From Nocardioides sp. (GTDB taxonomy: Bacteria; Actinomycetota; Actinomycetes; Propionibacteriales; Nocardioidaceae), in the NCBI GenBank assembly GCA_020636915.1, contig JACJWV010000002.1, positions 248,001-312,000 of the forward strand: a stretch of DNA of 64,000 bases, given 5' to 3'. Below, in pieces: positions 44,594 through 51,517 of this stretch. Made by a program: the position numbers and the translations under genes. The notes below the pieces were generated by a model. That model was not told where the DNA came from, searched no databases, and saw nothing but the letters and a program-made list of their open reading frames with translations. The number at the start of each line of letters is the position of its first letter. Position 1 is the stretch's first letter.

Positions 44594-44641
44594 GATCCCT
44601 GGACTTGATGGGTGTTGCAACACCCACGAAGTCCAGGGATC
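44594..44641. terminator. Loopless 24-bp palindrome at convergent junction
   Basis: Arms 44594-44617 and 44618-44641 pair at 22 of 24 positions with no loop. The right part is followed by a second diverged copy of CACCCACGARGTCC at 44641-44654. It lies between the convergent methyltransferase and CDGSH genes and could end transcription both ways. Confidence 0.65.
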
Positions 44642-44679
44642 ACCCACGAGGTCCGGTGTGACCGGACGGAGGATCCGGG

Positions 44680-44892
44680 TCAGGCCGGACGCAGCTTCTC
44701 GGGCAGCACCTTGTGGGTGCCGTCGCACCACGGGAAGGATTGCGAGCGGTCGCAGCGGCAGACCGCGGTCACGGGGCGGGTGGTCTCGTGGCGGCCGCCC
44801 TCGGCGTCCTCGACGACGTGCTTGCCACGCAGCAGCATCGGCCCGCCGGGGCAGAGCACGATGTCGGGGTGGTCGAACCCCGGGGTGCTCAT
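44680..44892 (-). CDS. CDGSH iron-sulfur domain protein
   Basis: 70-aa protein with a single CDGSH motif: C45-R-C47-D-R-S-Q-S-F-P-W-C56-D-G-T-H60, the 3-Cys/1-His ligand set of a [2Fe-2S] cluster. No transmembrane anchor. Redox or cluster-transfer role by family. It lies 28 bp downstream of the diiron haem-oxygenase-like gene, a pairing that suggests electron supply to it. The start ATG (MSTPGFDHPDIV) lacks a clear ribosome binding site, so coupling to the upstream gene is likely. Confidence 0.92.
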   Translation of the reverse strand: MSTPGFDHPDIVLCPGGPMLLRGKHVVEDAEGGRHETTRPVTAVCRCDRSQSFPWCDGTHKVLPEKLRPA

Positions 44893-44920
44893 GCGGGGTC
44901 CCCGCAGCTTCGTGGGGTGT

Positions 44921-45883
44921 TCATGCCACCTGCTCCTCACCCACACCCCAGCGGGCGAGCATCGTGCGGGCGAAGCGGTCCTCGAGGTCCAGGCAGGTGA
45001 AGGCGCCGAACCACACGTCCTCCTCCAGCTCCGGCTCCTCCTCCAGGAGCGCGCCGACGATCGTGCGCACGGCGAGCTGCTCGTGGACGGCGTCGGCCTC
45101 GACGTGCTCGGCGTAGTAGGCGACCATCTCGGGCGCGAAGCCGAGCCGCTCCAGGCCCTGGGCCATCCGGCGCGACGGCAACGAGCTGGTCGCCTCGAAC
45201 GCCGCGAGGTGTCCCAGCGCCGCCCCGCGCAGCCGCCGGTGCAGGCCGAGCATCGACAGGGCGTTGTTCTGCTCCAGCACCTCCAGGGGCGTGAGGTCGA
45301 CGTGCGCGCCGTACGACGCGTCGAGGCCGCTCGCCGCGAGGCCGAGCTCGAAGAGGTGGTGGTGCAGGCGGTTCGGGTCGCCGCCGCCGTACTCGTCGTA
45401 CTGCAGCTCCACGAGCGCCGCCTTGGCGCGCACCCCGAGCCGGGGCACCAGCCAGGCGACCGGGTCGGCCTCCTTGAGGTGGTAGACCGAGCGCACCCGC
45501 AGCAGCTCCTCGACCTGCTCGCGGTCGGCGTCGCGGTGGACGTGCCGCGCGAGGGAGACGCCGTCCTGCTCGTCGACCCAGCCGAAGAAGTCCTCGGCGA
45601 AGGACAGCCCCTGCGGCGGGGTGAAGCGGGAGCGCAGCCGCGCCTCCAGGTCACGCTCGAGGACCGAGCGCACCCGCAGCAGCTGGGGCTCCCACTCCAG
45701 CGCGTCGTCGACCTCGGCGAAGCCGCGGTACTGCAGCTCGTGCAGCGCCCAGAGCGCCAGGGCGGCGTCGTCGCCGGTCGCCGTCGGCGCCGCCGCGAGC
45801 ACGGTGAAGAAGTCCTCCGAGCCCGACCGGAGCGCGGCGAAGAGCTCCTCGGTCAGCGGGCCGCGGGCGGTGGGAAGGTGCAT
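44921..45883 (-). CDS. Haem-oxygenase-like diiron (iron-containing redox enzyme) protein
   Basis: 320 aa from the ATG (MHLPTARGPLTEEL); a GTG 11 codons upstream is possible. Helical HDO-superfamily protein: candidate metal ligands in ELQYDEYGGG, the following HHHLFELGL and YYAEHVEADAVHEQ. Family members catalyse oxidative N-oxygenation, desaturation or C-C cleavage. Its substrate is unknown. The next gene encodes a CDGSH iron-sulfur protein that may be its electron donor. No biosynthetic cluster accompanies the pair. Confidence 0.88.
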   Translation of the reverse strand: MHLPTARGPLTEELFAALRSGSEDFFTVLAAAPTATGDDAALALWALHELQYRGFAEVDDALEWEPQLLRVRSVLERDLEARLRSRFTPPQGLSFAEDFFGWVDEQDGVSLARHVHRDADREQVEELLRVRSVYHLKEADPVAWLVPRLGVRAKAALVELQYDEYGGGDPNRLHHHLFELGLAASGLDASYGAHVDLTPLEVLEQNNALSMLGLHRRLRGAALGHLAAFEATSSLPSRRMAQGLERLGFAPEMVAYYAEHVEADAVHEQLAVRTIVGALLEEEPELEEDVWFGAFTCLDLEDRFARTMLARWGVGEEQVA

Positions 45884-45943
45884 GTCGCGGGAGTACCCCA
45901 CGACCGCGGAGGCCACGCCACCCGCGGCGAATGACCGCGACCG

Positions 45944-46504
45944 CTAGAACTTCACCTCGGGCGCGTGCTCCTGGCCCTCCGGCGCCTCGTAGAAGTCGCG
46001 CTTGTGCACGTTGGCGATGCCGGTGAAGAACATCCAGGGGATGGTCTGGGTGAGCTTGTTGAGCGTCGCGACCGCGTCGTTGTAGTACTGGCGGGCGAAG
46101 GAGATCTGGTTCTCGGTCTCGGCCAGCTGGCCTTGCAGCTCGAGGAAGTTCTGGTTGGCCTTGAGGTCGGGGTAGTTCTCCGCGACCGCGTTGAGGTTCA
46201 CCAGCGCGCCCTGCAGGGCCGCGTCAGCGGCGGCCTTGGCCGGCACGTCGTCGCCCTTGGCCGCGGTCTGGACGCGGGCCCGGGCCGCGGTCACCTCCTC
46301 GAAGACGCCCTTCTCGTGCGCGGCGTAGCCCTTGACCGTCTCGACCAGGTTGGGGATCAGGTCGGCGCGGCGGGTGAGCTGCACGTCGATGCCACCGAGC
46401 GCCTCCTGGGCCCCGATATCGGTGGTGCGCAGCTTGTTGAAGCCGACGATCACGAAGCCGACCAGGGCCACGATGACGACGATCACGATGATGGCGATGA
46501 GCAT
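45944..46504 (-). CDS. lemA: LemA family protein
   Basis: 186 aa. One N-terminal transmembrane helix (MLIAIIVIVVIVALVGFVIV) followed by a helical domain with the LemA signature RRADLIPNLVETVKGYAAHE and NAVAENYPDLKANQNFLELQ. AAGGAG lies five bases before the ATG. Function is unclear; LemA proteins are commonly encoded with DUF2207 or TPM-domain membrane proteins, as here. It follows DUF2207 by 60 bp on the same strand. Confidence 0.93.
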   Translation of the reverse strand: MLIAIIVIVVIVALVGFVIVGFNKLRTTDIGAQEALGGIDVQLTRRADLIPNLVETVKGYAAHEKGVFEEVTAARARVQTAAKGDDVPAKAAADAALQGALVNLNAVAENYPDLKANQNFLELQGQLAETENQISFARQYYNDAVATLNKLTQTIPWMFFTGIANVHKRDFYEAPEGQEHAPEVKF

Positions 46505-46564
46505 GTGAACTCCTTGTTGGGGTCTACCTCAGGCAGTACGTCGAGAGGGTCGGTCGGGTCGCGG

Positions 46565-48319
46565 TCACCAGGAGCCGCCGCCCCCGCCGCCTCCACCGCC
46601 GCCGCCGGAGAACCCGCCGCCCCCGGAGGAGGACGACGACTTCTGGGTGGCCTCGTAGGAGGAGATGGCGGAGCTGACGGTGGAGTGGAAGTCGTCGACC
46701 ATCGAGCCGATCGCGGTGCCGGCGTACGCGCCGGCGTAGTAGTGCGGGAAGTAGGACGGGACCGGCGGCTCGGCACCCATCTCGGTGCGGTACTTCTCCG
46801 CCCACTGGTCGGCGCAGCCGAAGGCGACCGCCCAGGGGATGTACGCCGTGTAGAGGTCCTGACGGCCGGAGAAGTCGAAGCGGTCCTGGGCCGAGGGCGT
46901 GGACAGGATGCGGCGGAACCCGCCGGCGCGCGACCACAGGTCGCGACCGGTCGTGGTGCGCTTGGTGCCCGCACCGGACGCCGCCAGACCCGCGCCGAAG
47001 ACGGCGAACAGGCCCGGGATGAGGGCCAGGGCGCTCATGTCGAAGGGGTTCCAGATCGCGATAGCGAGCACCGCGATGAACCCGCCGATGACCATCAGCC
47101 CACCCCAGCCGCCCAGCCCGCTGGAGACCATCAGGCCGTTGCGCTTCGCCCAGGACTTGGTGCCCTCCTCGAAGCTCGAGATCTCGCTCTGCAGCCGCTT
47201 GCCGGCCGCCACGTCGGACGGCTCGGCGACGAAGGTCGTGCCAGGGCCGCCGAGCAGGTGGGCGACCCCGGAGGTGACCTCGTCCAGTCCGGCCCAGCCG
47301 GCCGGGCCCTGCTTGTCGGTGATCGTCCACGCCTCGCCGGAACGGTCCAGTCCGACGGCACCGCGCTCCGCGGCGTAGAGCAGCGTGGCGACGTACTGCT
47401 CGTCGTCGACCTTCTCGGTCACCAGGTACGCCGCCTGCGCGGGGCCGATCCCCTCGGGCGGGGCGTACATCAGCGGGAACTGCGGGTCCCGCTCACGGGA
47501 GCGCCGCGCCGCGACGTAGCCACCGAGCCCGGCGAGCACCGCCAGCGCGAGGACCACGATCGCGGCGACGAGGCTCTGGCTGAAGACCCGGTCGTAGCGC
47601 GGCGACCACGGCAGCGTCTTGCCGGCCGGCGGGGTCGGCATGTCGAGGCCGGCCTTGACGGTGACCGGGGTGTTCGGGTCGAGCGAGCCGGTGCGGACGT
47701 GGAGGGTGCGGGTGCCCTGCCCGCGGGCCTTGCAGCCGCCGGTCTCCCCGGCCCCGACGGCGCACTGCACGTCCTCGGCCGCGACGGGCAGGTGGACGCT
47801 GAGGTCGGTCTTGTCGATCGACTGCTTCCAGCCGCCCGGCACCAGGTTCCAGTAGAACTGCGTCTCGTGCCCGTCGGTGCCCTCCCGCAGGACGCCGTCG
47901 ATCTGGTACGAGATGACGTAGGTGTGCTCGCCCGGGTCGAGGGTGTAGTCCGGGTCCCCGATGCGCGCGTTGACGTAGCGGCCGTGGTCCTCCGACAGCA
48001 GCTCGACGGGGACGTCGTCGCCGTCCATCGTGACCGTGATGTCGTGGGGCACCAGCCGGGCGTTCGCGTCGGTCGGGTCGGACTTGTCGAAGAACCGGAA
48101 GATGCCGTGCCGGTCCCCCGTCGGGAAGTCGACGGTGATCGTCTCGGTGGCCTTCAGGTCGCCCTGGTCGTCGACGTCGAAGTCGGCGACGTACGACGTG
48201 ATCGTGGTCGGCTCGTAGGAGTCACCCGACGAGAGGTTGACGTCGTAGAACACGGCCGGCGCGAACACGGCCAGGAGCACCAGGGCCAGCCCGATCAGGT
48301 AGCCCACCACCCGCTTCAT
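46565..48319 (-). CDS. DUF2207 membrane protein with Gly-rich C-terminus
   Basis: 584 aa. N-terminal transmembrane helix (VVGYLIGLALVLLAVFAPAV), extracytoplasmic DUF2207 beta domain (residues 35-240, with IRFFDK-like FRFFDKSDP), a transmembrane helix near 250-270, a cytosolic winged-like part, paired helices about 395-450 and a poly-Gly C-terminus (FSGGGGGGGGGGGSW). The Gly/Ser tail is typical of the family. Function unknown; paired with LemA. A TAGGCT -10 lies seven bases before the ATG. Confidence 0.92.
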   Translation of the reverse strand: MKRVVGYLIGLALVLLAVFAPAVFYDVNLSSGDSYEPTTITSYVADFDVDDQGDLKATETITVDFPTGDRHGIFRFFDKSDPTDANARLVPHDITVTMDGDDVPVELLSEDHGRYVNARIGDPDYTLDPGEHTYVISYQIDGVLREGTDGHETQFYWNLVPGGWKQSIDKTDLSVHLPVAAEDVQCAVGAGETGGCKARGQGTRTLHVRTGSLDPNTPVTVKAGLDMPTPPAGKTLPWSPRYDRVFSQSLVAAIVVLALAVLAGLGGYVAARRSRERDPQFPLMYAPPEGIGPAQAAYLVTEKVDDEQYVATLLYAAERGAVGLDRSGEAWTITDKQGPAGWAGLDEVTSGVAHLLGGPGTTFVAEPSDVAAGKRLQSEISSFEEGTKSWAKRNGLMVSSGLGGWGGLMVIGGFIAVLAIAIWNPFDMSALALIPGLFAVFGAGLAASGAGTKRTTTGRDLWSRAGGFRRILSTPSAQDRFDFSGRQDLYTAYIPWAVAFGCADQWAEKYRTEMGAEPPVPSYFPHYYAGAYAGTAIGSMVDDFHSTVSSAISSYEATQKSSSSSGGGGFSGGGGGGGGGGGSW

Positions 48320-48326
48320 GGCTCGG

Positions 48327-48332
48327 AGCCTA
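48327..48332 (-). promoter_or_regulatory. -10 element (leaderless) of the DUF2207-lemA unit
   Basis: TAGGCT on the minus strand, 7 bases before the ATG at 48319. Confidence 0.55.
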
Positions 48333-48452
48333 GGACCTCCGGGGATCCACGGCCTAGCGGTGCGGGCAGAGTCGTCGCGGGGGCCTCGCGGAGCCGCCGT
48401 ACCGTCCGAAAACCGCGTGCCGCTGTCGGTGGCCGTTGGGAGGATGGTCTAG

Positions 48453-49805
48453 ATGACCTCGACGACCGCTCCCGCCAAGCCCACCCTCGCGTCCTTCTGG
48501 CACGACCTGCCGCGCGAGGGCAGGCTGCTGCTCTCCGTGGTCGTCCTGGAGTTCATCGGCACCGGCCTGGTGCTGCCCTTCCATGTCGTCTACCTCCACG
48601 AGGTCCGCGGCTTCGAGCTCGGGCACGTCGGGCTGCTGCTCGGCCTGCCGCCGCTGGTCGGGTTCCTCGTGGTCGGCCCCGGCGGGTCGGCGATCGACCG
48701 GCTGGGCGCACGACCGATCCTGATGGGCGCCCTGACGCTCCAGGTCGCCGCCAACACCCTGCTGGCCTTCGCCGGCACCGAGGCGGCGGCGGCGGTCGCG
48801 CTGCTGCTGTCGGGGGCGGCGTTCGGGGTGAGCTGGCCCGGCTTCCAGACGCTGATCGCGACCGTGGTCCCGGTGGAGCTGCGGCAGCGCTACTTCGGGG
48901 TCAACTTCACCCTGCTCAACCTCGGCATCGGGATCGGCGGGATCGTCGGCGGGATCGTGGTCGACGTGGAGCGACTGGCGTCGTTCCAGGCGATCTACCT
49001 CGCCGACGCCGTCTCCTACCTGCCCGCGCTCTTCCTCCTGCTCGTGCCGCTCCGCCACGTCGCGGGGCGGCCCGACCACCCCGCGACCGACGGCGGCGAG
49101 GTCTCCCGGGCGCGGGTCGGCTACCTCGAGGTCGCGCGTCGGCCGGCGGTCGGCACGCTGCTCCTGCTCTCGTTCGTCTCCTCCTACGTCGGCTACTCCC
49201 AGCTCAACGCCGGCATGCCGGCGTTCGCCCGCGCGGTCGGCGACGTCTCGACCCGCGGCCTGGGGCTGGCCTTCGCCGCGAACACCCTGGTGATCGTGGT
49301 GCTCCAGCTGGTCGTGCTGCAGCGCATCGAGGGACGCCGGCGCACTCGGGTGATCGCGGTGATGTCGGTGGTGTGGGCGGCCGCGTGGCTGCTGCTCGGA
49401 GCGACCGGGACGGTCTCGGGCACGTGGGGCGCGACCCTGCTCGTGGCGGCCTGCGCGTCGGTCTTCGCCTTCGGCGAGACGCTGCTGCAGCCGACGATCC
49501 CGGCGCTGGTCAACGAGCTCGCCCCCGACGAGCTGCGCGGACGCTACAACGCGCTGAGCTCGGGGGCGTTCCAGCTCGCCGCGATCATCGCGCCCCCGAT
49601 CGCCGGGTTCCTCGTCGCCCATGACCTGGGCGCGGTCTACATCGGCTCGCTGGTCGCCGGCTGCCTGCTGTGCGGTGCGATCGCCGTCGTACGCCTCGAG
49701 CCGCAGCTGAGCCCCGAGGTCAACGGCGTCCGCGCTCCCCGCGGGCTCGACCCGCAGGAGCTCTCGGCGGCGTCGGCCAAGACCATCTCGGCCGCCACCG
49801 ACTGA
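48453..49805 (+). CDS. MFS transporter (drug-efflux type)
   Basis: 450 aa, about 12 membrane helices; N-terminal ESSVVVLEFIG-like LLSVVVLEFIGTGLVLPF and the inter-helix motif GPGGSAIDRLGARPILMG are typical of DHA1/YfcA-like efflux proteins. A central cytosolic loop (RHVAGRPDHPATDGGE) separates the halves. No local regulator is present and substrate cannot be predicted. The sequence GAGGAT lies seven bases ahead of the ATG and could be a weak -10. Confidence 0.9.
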   Translation: MTSTTAPAKPTLASFWHDLPREGRLLLSVVVLEFIGTGLVLPFHVVYLHEVRGFELGHVGLLLGLPPLVGFLVVGPGGSAIDRLGARPILMGALTLQVAANTLLAFAGTEAAAAVALLLSGAAFGVSWPGFQTLIATVVPVELRQRYFGVNFTLLNLGIGIGGIVGGIVVDVERLASFQAIYLADAVSYLPALFLLLVPLRHVAGRPDHPATDGGEVSRARVGYLEVARRPAVGTLLLLSFVSSYVGYSQLNAGMPAFARAVGDVSTRGLGLAFAANTLVIVVLQLVVLQRIEGRRRTRVIAVMSVVWAAAWLLLGATGTVSGTWGATLLVAACASVFAFGETLLQPTIPALVNELAPDELRGRYNALSSGAFQLAAIIAPPIAGFLVAHDLGAVYIGSLVAGCLLCGAIAVVRLEPQLSPEVNGVRAPRGLDPQELSAASAKTISAATD

Positions 49806-49837
49806 ACCGGCCGCCGCGCCGGTCCGGTCGCGGCCCG

Positions 49838-49883
49838 GACGTCAGACGACCTGGCCGCCGGGGCAGCCAGGTCGTCTGACGTC
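49838..49883. terminator. Perfect 18-bp hairpin, bidirectional terminator
   Basis: Arms 49838-49855 and 49866-49883 are fully complementary with a 10-base loop CGCCGGGGCA. Located in the 92-bp gap between the convergent MFS and coxG genes. Its ACGTCAG end resembles that of the TAGTCCCTGACGT palindromes, but the rest differs. Confidence 0.8.
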
Positions 49884-49897
49884 TCGCGGATCGGGGG

Positions 49898-50656
49898 TCA
49901 GTCGCGCCGCCGACGCACCACCCACCACAGCAGGGCCAGCACCGCGACGAGGCCGACCCCCTGCTTCCAGTAGGTCCGCGCCAGGACGGGGAGCACCGTC
50001 GCGCCGAGGTCGATCGAGTCGTCCTGCGCTGGCGCCGGTCGTGGGGGCTGTCGGGGGGTCTGCGGGGGTGGTCCCTGACGTTCGAGCCCTCGATCGGTCG
50101 ATTCCGGGGCCGAGACGTCAGGGACTATCGCAGCGGAGGGCTCGGTGTCGGGCTCGGGCGGGGGCTCGGGTACGGCGGCAGCGGGCTCCGGGGCGGCGGC
50201 CGGCTCCTCCTGGCCCTCGGCGAGCCGGTGGTGCAGGCAGTCGACGAACTGGCCGAGCAGCTTGTCGGAGACGTCCTGCATCACCCCGCGTCCGAACTGG
50301 GCCGGCTTGCCGGTGATGGCGAGGTCGGTGACGACCTCGACCGAGGTCGAGCCATCGGCCTCGGCCATCGTGAGGGTGACGAGCGCGCCTGCGGTGCCGT
50401 TGCCGCGCTTGTCCTTGCCCTTCGCGTCGACCACGAACCGGTGGGCGGCGTCGTCCTTCTCGACGAACGTCCCCGACCCGTTGTAGACCAGCGCGATCGG
50501 CCCGAGCTTGACCTTCACCGACCCCGAGAAGCTCTCGTCGCCGACCCCGTGGACCGTGGCGCCGGGGAAGCACTCGGCCACCTGGGCGATGTCCTGGAAG
50601 TGCGCCCAGGTCTCCTCGATGCCCGTCGGGACGGTGAAGCTGTGGGTGAGCTCCAC
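49898..50656 (-). CDS. coxG: CoxG-type SRPBCC protein with inserted palindrome and C-terminal membrane anchor
   Basis: 252 aa. SRPBCC helix-grip domain (residues 1-150: THSFTVPTGIEETWAHFQDI, CFPGATV, GKPAQFGRGVMQDVS), a Pro-rich linker (155-220) and a C-terminal transmembrane helix (GVGLVAVLALLWWVVRRRRD). CoxG is a membrane adaptor that recruits CO-dehydrogenase-type enzymes to quinone. The linker holds IVPDVSAPESTDRGLERQGP, encoded by palindrome copy B. Start GTG; it begins six bases past the coxM stop codon, so it is the last gene of the operon. Confidence 0.92.
   Translation of the reverse strand: MELTHSFTVPTGIEETWAHFQDIAQVAECFPGATVHGVGDESFSGSVKVKLGPIALVYNGSGTFVEKDDAAHRFVVDAKGKDKRGNGTAGALVTLTMAEADGSTSVEVVTDLAITGKPAQFGRGVMQDVSDKLLGQFVDCLHHRLAEGQEEPAAAPEPAAAVPEPPPEPDTEPSAAIVPDVSAPESTDRGLERQGPPPQTPRQPPRPAPAQDDSIDLGATVLPVLARTYWKQGVGLVAVLALLWWVVRRRRD
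50069..50128. repeat. TAGTCCCTGACGTTT palindrome, copy B, in frame in coxG
   Basis: Arms GTCCCTGACGT (50071-50081) and ACGTCAGGGAC (50115-50125), more diverged than copies A and C. On the coxG strand it reads IVPDVSAP, the same peptide that copy C encodes in xdhC. Confidence 0.8.
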
Positions 50657-50662
50657 GCCGCC

Positions 50663-51517
50663 TCAGCCTCCCGCGGCTGCCACGACCGCGCGCCGGGTGA
50701 GCACCCGGGCGAGGTGGCGGCGGTAGTCGGCCTCACCGTTGAGGTCCGAGGGCGGGTTGGTGCCCTCGGCGGCCTGCTCGGCGGCGGCGCGGACGCCGTC
50801 CTCGGTCGCGGGCTGCCCGGCCAGCGCCGCCTCGGTCGCCCGGGCCCGCAGCGGCGTCGAGCCCATGTTGGTCAGCCCGACCCGCGCCTCGGCGATCGTG
50901 CCTCCGTCGGCGCGCACGGTCGCCGCCACCGCGACGATCGGCCACTGGTGGGCGACCCGCACGAACTTCTCGTAGTGCGCGCCCCAGCCGGTGTGCTTGG
51001 GCACTCGGACCTCGGTGAGGATCTCGTCGTCGCCGATCGCGGTCTCGAAGAGGTCGACGAAGAAGTCGTCGGCCGCGACCGTGCGCGTCCCGCCGGACCC
51101 CTGGATGACGAACTCCGCCCCGAGCGCCAGCGCCGGCGCCCCGAGGTCACCGGCGGGGTCGGCGTGGGCGAGCGCGCCGCCGAAGGTGCCCCGGTGCCGG
51201 ATCTGGGCGTCCGCGAGGTGCTCGACCGCCTTGGAGATCAGGGCCGCGTGCTCGGCGACCAGCGGGTCGGACCCGACGACCGCGTGCGGCGTCATCGCGC
51301 CGATCACGATCGCGTCACCGTCGTCGCGGATGCCCCGCAGCGACTCGATCCGCCCGAGGTCGATGATCATCTCCGGCGCGTTGAGCCGCATCCGCAGCAC
51401 CGGCAGCAGGCTCTGCCCGCCGGCGATGATCTTGGCGTCGTCGCCGTGCTCGGCGAGCGCAGCGAGGGCGTCCTCCACCGAGGTGGGGGCCATGTAGTCG
51501 AACTGGGCCGGGATCAT
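50663..51517 (-). CDS. coxM: Molybdenum hydroxylase FAD subunit
   Basis: 284 aa. Medium subunit that passes electrons between the FeS subunit and the electron acceptor. FAD-binding motifs AGGQSLLPVLRMRL (about residue 32) and HRGTFGGALAHADPAGDL; C-terminal CO_deh_flav_C region with GLTNMGSTPLRARATEAALAG, stated as GLTNMGSTPLRARAT. ATG at 51517 overlaps the coxL stop by 4 bp (ATGA), so the two are coupled. Confidence 0.95.
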   Translation of the reverse strand: MIPAQFDYMAPTSVEDALAALAEHGDDAKIIAGGQSLLPVLRMRLNAPEMIIDLGRIESLRGIRDDGDAIVIGAMTPHAVVGSDPLVAEHAALISKAVEHLADAQIRHRGTFGGALAHADPAGDLGAPALALGAEFVIQGSGGTRTVAADDFFVDLFETAIGDDEILTEVRVPKHTGWGAHYEKFVRVAHQWPIVAVAATVRADGGTIAEARVGLTNMGSTPLRARATEAALAGQPATEDGVRAAAEQAAEGTNPPSDLNGEADYRRHLARVLTRRAVVAAAGG

